From the NCBI RefSeq assembly GCF_028453695.1, contig NC_135781.1:26225640-26289639 (forward strand): 64,000 nt of DNA. Direction: 5' to 3'. The translations under genes and the position numbers were made by a program. This stretch comes from Augochlora pura (Eukaryota > Arthropoda > Insecta > Hymenoptera > Halictidae). Of the stretch, positions 22,927 through 36,500 are shown one piece after another. The notes beneath the pieces were generated by a model, which was not told the origin of the DNA, did not search any database, and was given only the letters and a program-made list of their open reading frames with translations. Position 1 is the stretch's first letter. The number at the start of each line of letters is the position of its first letter.

Positions 22927-24672
22927 AGTGTTGTTTAAAGCAGATAATATTATATTATGAAACGAGATCATAAACAATGAATATGTTATGTAATCGTGCC
23001 GACTAATTATTATTCCTACACGTTCCCTGAATCATTTCTACGATCGAGAAGAGTCGAGGAAAAGGTCTGCGTGCATCATTGGAGAATTATTTCTATGAAC
23101 ATTATTTCTGCGTGCTTTTTTAATTGCTTACGAGATCATAATTCTATGAAGAATTGTTGGTGATGTACATTTAGAAATATACAAATTCTTTATTCTGGTT
23201 ATGTAGTGAATTAAATATCGTGATCTTTCTTAGAATTTGTCTATCTTTAATCCTTCTACAAATCTTGTCTCTGTTTCCAGACAATAGGTAATTTTTCTAT
23301 CTGTTTCGACGAATAGACATTATTGTAGCAACTTACGTATAATAATTTTTAAGAATCGTGCAAGACATTATTTTTTCAATTTGTCAAGTCGTGCAGATGC
23401 GCGTAGACTTTATGGCAGACGGTGAAAAGCGAGAAACAGAAGCAGCACGATGGAAAGAATGCTCGCAGCGGAACAGAAACAGCAATTAACAGGGTCCAGC
23501 ATCCAGGTATAAAAAATGCAGATTTATTGAAAGTGATATAAGTACAGTAGACGGGTTAAATTGTCGTATAAAACTGAAGTCGCAGCGATCGGTGCGCGTT
23601 TTAGACTCTAAGCAGGGTCCGCATGAAATAGATTTGGGCGAAGATCGAAGAACGAGTGTTCCTGTGCAGATCAGCTTCAGCGTAATTAGTCGTTATTAAC
23701 AACTAAATAGCTGCAGGAACCATCGTGTCGCTTTCACCCGAATAAAATGCATTTAAGAGTCTCTTTAAAAATGATGCGTTAGCAATGCCCAATTCTGTTG
23801 CACAGCTTGCTGCAGTAATAATCGGCAATCCGATGTGTGCGATAAAATCGTGAACTCAGAGCATCCCGTTTAATTCGCCTAAATCCGTTTACAGTCGACA
23901 ATTCGTCTAAAAATCAACGCCTCGATCGAAAGACTTTCCTAGTGCAACAGAATCTCAAGCTCGAATTTCAAAGTTTCAAAAACATAGAGTCTCGGCGACA
24001 AGAAGCAAGCGGTGGAACGACGGAACGTAATCGATGAGCAGCAACAGCGAACTTAAATGCTAAAACACGGCTGATATGATCGATGGATCGCGTTCCTCGA
24101 TCGCACCGATAAGACCAAGCGATCTTTTCATCGAGGATCTCTCGGTGGATTTAAGAGACGATTTCTTGCAACGCTGCTAGACTACGGATCTTTATGCGAA
24201 CTCCCATTTTCGTGCACTAATAGTTGAAGAACCATTTCGTCCGTCAACCAAGAAATTCTTATATCGCGAAATGATAATGCTACAAATTGTTGCCGATATT
24301 TACTTTGCACTTTATACAGATCTACAGGTGTCACATTCGCGTAAAGATCCGCAGACCGGCTGTCAGACATTCTTCGATTATCATTCCTAAATATTCGCTA
24401 ATTGAAGAGTCTCGATTCGACGGTATCGACGTCGATTAACCCTTGCTCCCGGCGCTTGAAGGCTGCCGTGATTCCTTGGCACGAAGTAAAGCCGTTTTTT
24501 CAGGGCGAAATTGATGGCAGGTACGTGACGACATAGTACTGGTGCTGTGGCAAGCTATATACTGAACGATGAACTCGGTGACGAGCGTGAAACCGTGGGC
24601 GTTTAGGGATGAATCGCAACAGGGGTTGCCTACACAGCTTGTCCTTGACATTTGGATCAACTACGATGAATC

Positions 24673-24797
24673 GACTTAAACTGTATAAAGTGTATATTAG
24701 AAAAACTATGAACTTAAACTGTATAAAATGTATATTGGAGAAACTATGAACTTAAACTGTATAGAATGTATATTGGAGAAACTATGAATTTAAACTA
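24673..24797. repeat. 38-base tandem repeat, about 3.3 copies
   Basis: Units starting ACTTAAACTGTATAAA at 24674, 24712 and 24750, each ending AAACTATGA, with a partial fourth at 24787. Located between the two genes. Confidence 0.9.
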
Positions 24798-26031
24798 CCG
24801 TTTATAATCAAAACGTTATCGAATGTTTAATGAAAATGAGAAAGGAACATGTGTACAGATCGAGTACGTAATGAGCGAAGTCGAAGAGAAATATTGACAA
24901 GAGACAATTTGCCATTGTTAATGGTTCATATGATTTGCTTTAATGCGGATGGTAATTTATAATTGGAGTACGTTGTCTCGTAGTACAAGTCTTGATTGAA
25001 ACCAGGGAAGAACGAAATTCTACTAATAAAAGCTACATCGATTTTGGAGACAGTTAAATATACAAGAAATTTGTCAGAAACTGCTGCTATCAGTTAGAGG
25101 TTTCGACACACGTTGCACGAACTAGGAAACACGAAATAATTCTAGAAGTTCTTGATACAGTCTTGATAAAAAAAAAACGGAAGGATCTCAGTCTAATTAT
25201 CGAATTAATATCTAAATCAATTCTGAATACACTCAAGATACTGATTATAAAACGCTTCGAACAATCACACAATAGAAAACAACCGAAATAGCATCTAAAC
25301 CACCCTTCGATTCAAAACTGTCATGGCTAAAAATCTTAATTACTTTTACGTTCGCAAACAGATCACTAAATATTTCGATCAGGATACAAAATCTAATAGT
25401 GTTCAAAATTGTGTTCCAATCTTGTCAGATCTAAAACTAAAATTGTCATGGAATGCTTAAAAATGCTTCAGATCTGAAGTCACATTTATGCGACCATCGA
25501 AACAAGCTCTTTCGAACTCGTTTAAACTAAACTTACAAACTCGTTTGAACTAAACCATCGAGAACCCAAAAGGGCGACACAAGAAATCAGGTATCAAGAT
25601 TGGAAATGAAACTGTTAGGAAACACGAAGAAGACCTTCGGACCTAAATTCCTCCGTGGAATAAAAGTAGAAAAATTCGAGAGGTCGACGACCGATGTTCG
25701 ACACTCTCGATGATCCATCTCGCTGTGTAGGTATCACGCAGAAGACGCCGGACGTCCTTTCGTCTCTCGTCTCGGGGATCAACGATATTTCATTATTTCT
25801 TTGTTTTTTTTTCCGTTAAATTTGTTGGGCGTCGTGCGTTGAAAGGTCCGCGTGCTGGCAGTGTCTCTTTTGTCGTAGCATGGTTCTTTCGTATGATATA
25901 TCTTGTTTCTCCGTCCTCTTCTTTCTTTCTTGTTCTAGGTACTGAATACGCAATTATAGGTGTGTGTACGTGTGTTTACGCGTGTGTATGCACGTGTCTT
26001 ATGTCCCCCGTTACGAGAATCAGCCTGGCTG

Positions 26032-26114
26032 CTAATATCCGGCCAGATCGGCGAACGTTTGGTCCATCTCGTCGGCGATCGCTTTGTACTTACAGCGCTC
26101 GTTTACCACCACAT
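26032..26114 (-). CDS. Tm1: Tm1 alternative last exon d (ends ADLAGY)
   Basis: The exon has 83 bases from GTTTCAG, with stop TAG at 26032-26034. It encodes VVVNERCKYKAIADEMDQTF, then ADLAGY. The KYKAIADEMDQTFADLAGY ending is the type found in Drosophila Tm2 and in many arthropod muscle tropomyosins (family knowledge), so one gene here carries an ending that flies keep on the paralogue. It is the most distal exon and sets the 3' limit of the coding span. Confidence 0.93.
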
Positions 26115-29100
26115 CTGAAACGGAAAAAGGATGGGAACTTGGCATTAGTTTGGACGGTGTTAATTGTTGCGTTAGTCGGGACTGGATCCTTCGAAATCGC
26201 AAGGATGTCAGGGACCGTACCAATAGCTAATGCATCGTTTAAGTAATTTGCTTAGTTCAATATATTAACAAATTATGGAAATCTATAATCATTTCATTAG
26301 CATAAATGTTTATCAAGTAAAGTGATCTTTCAATGGTCTAGTAAAAATATTGTTTATTAGACAAGTCAGTAAAGATTGTCAATATTTTTCAATCTTCTTA
26401 TTACTAAATAACAGCGTTGATATAATGCACTATCTATTGGTACACTAAACAACACAATAATAAATGGTTTTTTACAGAAAATGATACCGTTTATGATCTA
26501 CACGAGAAGGAAGAACCTAAGTCTTATTATTTAGGGCGCTTTAGATTGTTAAAGAGAGAGAGAGGTATTTAGATTAGATTAGTATAGGAGCAAAGGACTA
26601 GTTTTCGTCATTAGTAGAGCTGTATAATTAGTGAAACACCTTTTAATAATGACTAAAGTGATAGGTTTCTTACATTTCTATATTTACTTTTCCATAGGAA
26701 AATATTTATAAACCACAGTCTTACCGATTAGTGTTTTAGTAATCTTCAAAAATGAACCTTTTGCACTGCGAGCAATTCTTACAATTAGCAAAATTTTATT
26801 CAGAGCAATGAGAATCGAAAATGTTTGTACGTGTGTACTTTGATCTTTTTCAATAAGATAGATATAGTATCAAGTGCAAAGGGTTCAGATTCGACATGGG
26901 GAACGATTTGGCAAAAGCTTCTTAAGAACAACCACGTAATTCTTAGATCTTTTTATTGTGATACAATTCTTGGTTGATTGAACAATATCCGCAGGTGATA
27001 AATCTTTGGATAGAATAAAGATACCGTTTCTGGGCTGAATCTTTATTTGCCTGTGTTTGTCCGGTTACATTGATACGGCGACGGGTTTCAATATCCGCGC
27101 GGAAATCCCGCGAGCGGGTACTTACCGAACGCCTTTCTCAACGGAGGGTAGCGTTGTTGCGAAAGAAGAAAAATAACATAGAAAATACCGAGGAACGGAT
27201 CCATAAAACCGTGACTCGGCCGCGTTGATTCCAGATCGATGGGAGCTGCGAGTCCGGTCAATTTAAAAAAGGGAAAACCAAAAACCAGAGTCGTGGTAGT
27301 CGGTGAGGAAATAAAAAATACAGAAGACCCGGATGAAGATCGCGCGACGTATTTTCCTGTTCTCTCTTTTCGGTAACGCGGCGTATTCTTTTTTCTGTTT
27401 CTCTTTTTCTTGGTTTGGTTACAATAACAAAGTTTACACGTAAGCGAGTTGGCACGGTAAAACGACCTAGATCGTATACGGTCGTGATTTGCGATGGCGG
27501 CCAACGATCCTCGACGGCCGATGGACACGTTCGATCGCCGACTATCGTTTAATTCTTCTCGATCAATTCGGTGAAAGTAAGGTCCAGGTCGTCGCAGATG
27601 TATTTGTACTTTTCTTTCTCGTGTACGAGCTCGTCTGCAAGGTAAAAACGTTCAAATTAGTCGATGAACCCGTCAGGTAACACGGCCCGGTGGTTCTTAA
27701 ACTTAAGGTGTATCTGTGTCCTAGAAAATTCCCTTTATTCCTCCGTTATTATGTTAACTGGATCTCGTCGAGTATGAAAATGAATGCGAAAAATGCTGGG
27801 CTTCTTGTCTTTTTCGACGAAATAAAATAGACTCGAAAATCGTTCAAGTGATTCAACCCCTTGCCGTATAGCGTTCACCAAAGTTACAAATATAAAATAA
27901 AAGTAAATAAAATAAGTTACGAAAATATGTAGTTGCGCGAACTAGCAAGAGGTCTAAATTCGTCAAGAGATCATTGTTTCGCGAACGTTATACACGCTTT
28001 ACGTACAAATTCCGAAGAAATTCGGCAAAAAAAATCGCAGAACATAAGACAAGAAATGAAAAAAGTTCGCGAAGATATAGCGAAAGAAATGTAGCCCATC
28101 GTATTTATAAATTCGAGGGTTATCAGCGATAAGGTGTCCCGCGGATAAGGCTGCCGCTAATTTTAGACTAGTCGGAGGATGAGTTTCGTTCGGTCGTTAG
28201 GCGGCATTTCTTTGTGTTAAAAAAGCAGTAGCAAGTAACTTACAGATTAAGATTGTTAAGAGCAAGCGAGACTGTGAAAAAAGTTATGATTTCGATAGTT
28301 TGATAGTTGGTTTGTTTTTATCGAAGCGTTAGAAGGGTTGCGGTTAGTTGGCTCGTTAGACGCCGTAGAGCTCCTGGAACGCCTGGTCCAAGCCGTCCCC
28401 GATCTCCTTGTATTTCTCCTTCTCAACCACCATCTCATCTGCAAGTATTCGCATGGTTATTCCAAAAGCGTTCGCACGACATCCTCTTTGGTTGTCTGCA
28501 ACGGTTGTCCCGTGATCGTGCAGATCGAGAACTGTGGTATCGATTTTCGTAGCGTAAAAGTTAAACTGTTAAGTAAGCTCTGTTCGGATAAAGCGTTGCC
28601 TTGTGGACGGGAATCGGGAAGCGGTGAGGAACGTCCGTCAAAGTGGACCGGGGAACTAAAATGAATGATAATCGATGGAGGTGTCGACGTCTGTGAACGT
28701 TTCCTGAAAACTGTCCATCAAGTGATTAAAAATAACGAAAGATAATCGAAACATCCTAACGGATCTATCGATCTATAATCCGAGATGGTCGGTTAGATTA
28801 AATGCACATAGTATTCTCTAGACCGTTAATTATCTCTATTGTGTCCGGTAAACCGATTCCTCTACTCGGTAATTCGCTAACATCCATGTTGACCGACAGT
28901 AGCGCGAAGTCTACAATTATTCGTACAATCAGACTATGCTATTTGTCTGTTTCATGCGATGCTCTATGGAGTTCCGATTGCCTAATTGCCGATGTACATC
29001 GAGAGAAGCATAAAATGGAGAGCTGATTCTATCGGCTCCAGTTTCTTAAGGAAACTAGAACTCCCTGTAACACCTGAGAGAATACTCGAATACTTCAGCT

Positions 29101-32100
29101 TTTCTATTTTCGATTGAGAATCGTGTTGCAGCCGCGCGGACTTGGAACAACCATAGTGAAGCTCTGATAATTCCCTTTCTCGAGACCAATGTTCCAATGT
29201 TTCGCGCGCCAACCGAATTCAAGTAGAGCGAATTATATTGTATAAAAATTGTTCAATTATTATTTTCTGATCCAGATTCTACGGGCTCGGAACGGAAATA
29301 ATTCCGGCGCTTAACAGTCTGTTATAACCGAACTCTTGCACCGGCTCGGCTAATTAGCCTTCCGATGGCCTCGAGAACAAAAATTATCCGCTTGTTTGCT
29401 GCTCCATGTCCCGCAACCCAGAACTTTTCCAGCATGGAAAGTAAAGTGGACAGCCAACTATCCATGTGAAAATAAAGATAACGAAGGATCGGTGAACGAT
29501 ATACCGGAAGCGGACGGAGTCATGCGAGGCGGGTAGGTGTTAATTCCCGGTCTAGGATAGCCAAGAGAAAGAACAAGCAACTTTACTCACCGTTGTTCCG
29601 TATCGATACGTACCACAGGCCAGTCTCCTCGGTGTTGTACAGGGCATGCAACAACTACACACGACTCTCTAACACAACGCAGCGGTGTTATACGCGTGGC
29701 AACGCGGTTTTGGCAGTCATATTTGTTAACGTTCGATAGAGGGCCGGTTCTTTCGAGGGGGGGTTGGTAGCAGGGGGGCGGGGATTAACGTTAGCTTGTT
29801 ACAGCTGATGGAGAAAAGAAAACAACGCAACAACAAAAAAACAAAACGACACACTGATTTTTTCAAAATTAAAATATATATTATAAACAGTTTTATAATA
29901 ATAGCAATATATATAATAATCATTATCATTACAATGATATTAGTGTTATTATCGTTCCATTCGTTTTTATTAATATTAAGTAAATTAATAAACTAAAACT
30001 GTCTCGTGAACTCAAGTATCTGCGTTTCCTCTGTTTATCTTTATTACTCTTTCCACTTACACCCTCTCTCTCTCTCTCGCTCTCTCTATATCTCTCACTC
30101 TCTCATAAACACATGCTCAAAAATTTTCTCACGCTCTCTCTCTCTTTCTCTCTCCCTGTCACACCCCCTCTTTCTCTCAGCCATTATTCTTCGGTGAAAA
30201 ATCGGAATAACAAAAATCGTTATATTCGTTAACGGTATAGGACGCGTGGAGATAATCCTTTAATTATTGTGCTTTCTCTTCGATTCGGTCGTAATGCTTG
30301 CGGAGGACATGGCGCAGATCTGCCGCGGGCGTCTTTCGGAAGCCGTTCGATAGAAATCAACCGTATTCGACAAATGCGACATAAGTAAAAGAACCTGCGA
30401 AAGAATTGCACGCGTCGAAGGGTTTGCGGCAACGAGGTAGAAACACACACGCTTCCGTCCCATGAAAGATACGGGACACAATCGTGGAGGTACAACCGAT
30501 TAGTCTTTTGGTCGACTAAAACACCTTTCTAACACCACCAATTATAACTCAAATTGTTTTAGAACTGGCTTACTGTCTCGATTGCGAATTCGTAGCTGTT
30601 TCAGACAGCGTCCGATTTTCAACCGGCTTCCGGCCGTTAAAGTAGAATTGCTCCTCGTTGCAGCAGCCTCTCCAACAATGAAAAACCGCGGCGCGGCGTA
30701 CCTACTTGAAAAAGACACCCGCGGAGGTTACGCCGCGTGATAAATCGCGCCGACGAGGATCGTCGAGTGTTCCGAACCGCGCTTTCGGAACGGTCCGGGG
30801 GCAGTTTCCGCGCGCCTCGTCTCGCGAGCGACGAACAGGAGAGAAGAGTGTTCGTCGCGCCGCCGAGGAGAGATCGCGGGTCAACGGCGGCGACAATGGA
30901 TCCGAATGAGTATGCGTCGCGGAATCGAAGTTGTGTGTTCGTCCCATCTATCTCCGTTCCTCTCGCGTTTTGTACGTCGATTCGTTCAGCCCGGTTTCTC
31001 TGTTTCGACGGCTGAACGCGCGCGAAATCGCGTTCCCCGCTCGATTACACCTAGAATAAATATGTACAGGCACGATTCTCGAACGTCGATTCGCTCGTCC
31101 GCCTCTCGGAGTCGATTGATTGTTAAATGCAGGCGCGCCGACGCGGCCAGGAATGTGTTCCGCGATCGCAGGTCCCCGATCGCGACTGATCGAGGCTGAT
31201 CGGGGCGAGACGCTGTCGAGGCCGTCTGCCAAAGCGGTCCTCGTCTCGCTAAATGCAGAGCCAGCGCCTAAAACACGGGGTTCGAACCGGGCGCGGACGA
31301 TTCTTCGCGAAACTGTGTCGAATGCGCGATGAGAATGTTTCTCGTGCGAGGTCTCGTCTTCGAGGTACAGTGAATTCTCCTAAAATGTCCCACGAAAATG
31401 GACAAAAATAGACAGTTTCGGTAAAGACGATACGATTATTCGAACCTGGTGGCTTGTATTTATATCACAACCTACCGGAAAATTCTTTTCTTTCTTAAGT
31501 TTAATTTAAAAAAAATTTTAATTAATTTTCCTTTTACCGCTTAAATTAAATATCATTCTTAAAATATATGTCTTAAATAAACACACGCATACTTATTGAA
31601 ACTTGGAATGACATTATTTGAATTTTTCAGTAGATCTAATAGTTACCGACAATCGGCAACTACTAAAACGCGATAGAAGAATCGTATATATTCTCTTTCC
31701 AACCTGTCCATTCTTGTTTTTAAGCAGAGGGACAATTTAGAAGGCTAACTGTCCTTCGATCGCGATTTACCAAGGAGACGCGAACTCGTACGAACAAATT
31801 GATCGTTTCCCTACGGTTCCGACGTTGTTACTTCGGGAAGAATCGAACGGCGTGCTCGTTTTCCATCGAACCCCGTCTTCTGGAGCCCTCGTCCACTACA
31901 ATTTAGAATAGAAATGTACAAAACTTCGTCGAAGAACGTCGCTGTCAGCGTTGCCAATGAATCTTATGGCTGCGGCGGGCTAACACGATTCAGCTAATCC
32001 CTAAATACATTATTCTACCGAAGCAATCGGATTATTCTCTACCTAGGAATGTTGGCAGTGAGTATAGTTACTCTCTCTTTTTTTTCTATAAAAAAATAAA

Positions 32101-33539
32101 CGAAAAATGGAATAATGTCAACGATGAAAGAACGAGGAATCGTTCATGGAAGAAGAAAGAGCCACCCGCGAGCAGTGCGGGTTCCGTCGAGAAGAAATTC
32201 CTTCGCGGTAACGAAACAACGTAATATTCCTCGCAGTTCGAAGCCTCCGCTGGCTATCGGTGGAAGCTATCTCGAGTGTCGTTAATTACGAATCAGCCTC
32301 TGGAAGAATCGTTGAGACTGGCGAAGTAGGAATTTTCAGTTCCTTAAAAACTGGAATGTGAATCTTTACGCGTCTATGGAATGAAGAACTTGTTAAAATA
32401 CCAGTGCCGGAAGTTGAACTCGTTTCTGATCTTTCCCCCATAATTATCGAGGTCTCGAAAATGCTATCGTGAGAAATTGCTCAGCGAAACTCCGGATTCA
32501 AGCTCGTTGTTCTAAAGAACAGTTTCAAGTGTTCTCGTTTGGCTACTCGCCGCAAGAAGTCTTGCAGTGATCGAAGGCAATATTTCCCCCGTAACTACGT
32601 TCGTAAAACGATGCAGAAGAGTAACGATTTCAACAAGGGACTCTTGGTCTGACAGCAAAAACGAATTCGGCGTCTCTTTCGAGTCTCCGTGTAGGAAACG
32701 TGCTGTACTTCGATCGACGATTCTTCCTTCGGAGTTCATCTCCCAGCCGTTTCGAAAACAGCGTCGGGGTCAGCTGGAAGCCACTGAAACCGCGGCGAAG
32801 CAGAAAACGAAGTTCCCGTACAATGGAAACCACTGTGCAGGCATGTGACAACAAATACCTGTCGGAGCCGCTCGGAAATTCCTTCTCGGCGATTGCACAC
32901 GCTCCGATCGATCGTGTTCCAGCGTTTGCCAACGCTCGGCTCGCGAATCTCGCATCGGCATCGAGGGAACGTCGATTCGCGAAAAGAAAAACTCCACTGG
33001 TCGGACGTGTGTCGAACGCAGAAGAAAAAAAAAAGGGAAACGGTTCGAAAGCAAAGGGAAGAAGCAACCATTTTGTATATCCCTTTGACGGAACGCGCTC
33101 TGTTTCTCTTTCCGTTTATCTCTTGTCCCCGCGGCTTTATCCGTCGTTTCTCGATCCCGTCGTCGTCGTCGTCGTTCCAGCCTCGCTTTCGCACGCGCTC
33201 GCGTAAAAGCACACACACGCACGCAAAACACAGGCACACCCGCGCAACAGACACGCAGCAGGACACTTGCGAAAAACAGACACAGACGAGCATACACATG
33301 AAGAAGAAATGCGCAACCGGCTTGTTGCTGATACAATAAGAAAGGGAAGGGACGCGCGAGGCTAGCCTAAAAGGGACTGCGTGTGGTTTTGTCCGTCGAA
33401 GTTAATGGGGGATGATGTGCACCATACATACACACGGAAGCGCTCGCGCCGCGTAGCTCTTCTCGAATCTCTCGTTTCCTCCCTAACGGCGATTGCCGTG
33501 CCATTTATTTTACTTCGCCGCGATCCTTCCTCCAGCTCT

Positions 33540-33578
<39 letters not shown>

Positions 33579-36500
33579 GAACGTCCCTCTCTTCCCGTTT
33601 ACTTTTCTTCGTTAACCCTATCGTTCTCTCGCTCTTCTATTCCCCCGATCTTTCTCTCGCTCTCGTTCATTCTCTCTCTCGCTCGCTCAATGATTCGTGT
33701 GTGTGTTTTCTGTATCTCTGTTTTTTAGTCGTGTTTCTGTCCGCCCCGCGAAACACGATCTACATGTTCTGGATGTCATGCAGGGTGGCTTCCATCTCCT
33801 CCTGGAGCAATTTGTTTTTCTCTCTCTCGACGGTGAGGTCGTCTGGAAAGATTACTTGTTAGAGGAAAAGCGCACACACGCCAAGCCACGCTGGTTTCGA
33901 TGCAAAAATCCACTCCGCGGGGTGGTTAGTCAATCAGGGGGCGGAGACGCACACGGCACGCGCTGTTTGCGTTGGTGGTTGCCAATATTGGATCGATTTG
34001 GTGGGAGGAACACTTTGTCACAGTCTGAACAGTCAGCGACTAGAATTTTTCTCGAACGGGAGTCGCAAGTAAATTGACTTTTTGGTCGTCGCAGTTAACT
34101 GGCAGCTATCACAGTCTACGGAAAAATTGTCAGGCTAATTCAACTGTCCGTTAGCCGCATAGTTCTTGTCGAAGTATGCGCGTTATCGATCGGACGTTGA
34201 CAGTGATTCGACTGAAAATTTTTGTAGGCTAAGAACAATAGGTGCGTTTTAACTGTAGCGAACAATACGTTGATTTATTTGCAATGCTCGTTCGAAAGAG
34301 ATTCCCAAAAATGTGCTCACTTTGTCAACTGTTACAGTTCTTTACTCCCTCGAGAATTGTTAGAGGACTCTTGGGATAGATTCTAATATGCTTTTTACTA
34401 TCTTTGCAGACGACAACGATACTTAATCTGGTCATTGGCATCACCTTACAGTAAATGATATCTATTGTGAAATAATTTATAAGAAGTTTCTTACACGAAC
34501 AAAAATAGAAAACTATTATATTTTCTGTTAACCTTCTCTTAATGCACACCTTTCCTTCTACCATTCGAAATTATAAAATGCATAAAGTATAAATATTTTA
34601 AATGCATAAAGAATCGCACTCGACTACAGAATAAATTACTAAAGAATTTCGAATAGTAATTCCGAATTTTGAATATCGTCTGTCGTCTACAATTCGAATA
34701 ATTTGTCATCCAATTAATTGTAAGATAAATCCGCATCTGCCTATGAACTCGAGGTTCCTGATAATAAATGGTAGACGATCGTAGATGATTTTCTACCATG
34801 TTCATACTTTGCTCCCTTCAATTGATAGATTCTCAATTTGCAGTTCTCTCTCTCTTTTCGATCTTGATTGAAAAAATTCTACTGACAGGAGATCGGTCGT
34901 GTTTCTAATCTAGGTATTACAGAGCTAAGAAACGAGTAAAAACTGAAGAGAACCGTGTGATCGAGTTTCGGTAACGTAACGAGAAACGTATCGAACGTAA
35001 TGCTGTCTGAATACGCACCTTCGAGCCTGTCGACCTCCTTCTGGAGTTTCTGCACGGATCTTTCCGCGAACTCAGCACGAGCTTCAGCCTGCAGCACAGA
35101 AAATGTATTAATACAGGTGTACAGTGGTCGCGGTACGATGTGATTTGTCGTCGATTTTAAAATTCTGTGCGTCTACGTCTACAAAGATGTTCTCATGCAT
35201 ACACGTTGCTAACATTTCGGGCTGCAGATCTTCACGCGATTTAATGCAATCGAATTTAGAGAGATTTGCCGCATGAAAAAAAGGCAAAAGAATCGTGAAA
35301 CAAGAGCGAGGCAAATCTGCGCGTAGAAACTGCAGTCCGTTGATCGTTTACAGAACGTATTACGCATATGTAACTCAGAAATTATTAACAGTACAATGAG
35401 ACTGAGATATGAACGAACAATGATTGATTCTTTTAAAATCGACGGAATCAGTATATGTTTTTTTTTAGAAAATTCTTATTAGTAAACTCTTTTTGATTAT
35501 TTCGTTTAGTAAGGCTCACTCCATGCTTTGATTGTCTTTTTAGAAATGAACACGTTAGTCGATTGCACACGTTATACGATCATCTCGTCAACAAAACACT
35601 GTAACTGTACCTCGTAATCGCGAACTCGAACGAGATCAAAATCCTTCTATCCCCCGGCCGAGATTAAACATCTTCAACATTATGTACCAATTAAGAGAAT
35701 TATGTACCCGCGTAATTATCTTTAATACGCATGCGTAATATGCGATAGTATCATGAATGAAACGTGAATGGTGTGCAAAATACGAGTGGAAACTACAAAA
35801 GTGGTGCATAGTCTTCGACTAAGCCGCGAACAATTGCAGCGACGTGAGAACTCGTCGGCTAAAACAACGAACGAATTTCGTCAGATAATAAACAATATGT
35901 ATCGAGCGTTCGGACCGTTGGTTTTCTCAATATGTTCTTTTCGCGCCCCGCGGCTCAACTTCCGTTGCACTTACCTCCTTCAATTGACTATCCAGTATCT
36001 TCACCTGTCCCACGTAAATCTCCTCTCTTTGCGTCGCCTATTTTTAGTCAAGCGTAAAAAAAGAGAAAAAAACGAGCTCACGTTAGGATTACAAAAATGA
36101 AAAAAAAAAACATTAGGGTGGAGAGAAGAAGAGAGACATGTCGGTTAGAAAGGTAAGAGTGTAGTTTGTTTGTTTTTTTTTCTATGGGCGGGGTGAGTGT
36201 GATCAGGCTGTTAAACGATTCGTAAGTTCTCGCGACGACAAATCACACACTGGTCAGAGAAAACAGGGTGCAACAATAAACACTCTCTAAGGATCTGTAC
36301 CTCCTTTAGGCGAGTGGTAAGGGTCTTAATTTGGTTCTTGTACTCCTCCTCGCGCTGGTTTGCCTATTGTACAGTAACGTGACCATTATTCATCTCGAAA
36401 ACATCGATCGTCGAACCAATCGAGCGTGATTTCACATCTACGATTTTACATCTACTGGTTCTATATTGAACGAATCTACGAGATCTCTACGTTATATTCG

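Larger units (their letters stand above)
19825..26031. other. region between the convergent Lasp and Tm1 stop codons
   Basis: Must contain the Lasp 3' UTR (plus strand, left) and the 3' UTR of Tm1 last exon d (minus strand, right). The boundaries cannot be placed from sequence alone. It is CpG-rich near Lasp (19825-20500) and A+T-rich later. It holds the TA run at 22904 and the 38-base tandem repeat at 24673. A minus-strand ORF at 24436-24660 is not recognised. No further gene seen. Confidence 0.6.
28439..33759 (-). other. Tm1 intron and 3' UTR between last exons a and b
   Basis: Contains the TC-rich tract at 30064-30180, a CpG-rich block (30690-31330) and the palindromic element at 31367-31752. 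From 33190 to 33340 there is CA-rich low complexity, then the TC microsatellite. Open frames at 32630-33339 look like chance. Confidence 0.75.

Noticed and set aside
24436..24660. 74-codon minus-strand ORF with several cysteines
   Set aside because: No signal peptide, no clean cysteine pattern, and it lies in a likely 3' UTR/intergenic stretch.
24673..24797. Tandem units considered as a CRISPR-like array
   Set aside because: The units are head to tail without unique spacers, in clearly eukaryotic sequence; it is a minisatellite.
29586..29660. Possible extra minus-strand Tm1 exon ending at a GTGAGT donor (29591-29586)
   Set aside because: Its donor is good, but no frame enters in the phase required by exon 7, and the peptide does not resemble any tropomyosin segment.
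31255..31300. tRNA-like GGGTTCGAACCGGGC stretch
   Set aside because: The T-arm-like motif has no acceptor stem, D arm or anticodon arm at the right distances.
32630..33339. Overlapping ORFs up to 188 codons on both strands
   Set aside because: Several frames are open at once over low-complexity, CpG- and CA-rich DNA inside a Tm1 intron. The translations are arginine/serine/cysteine-rich without any domain.
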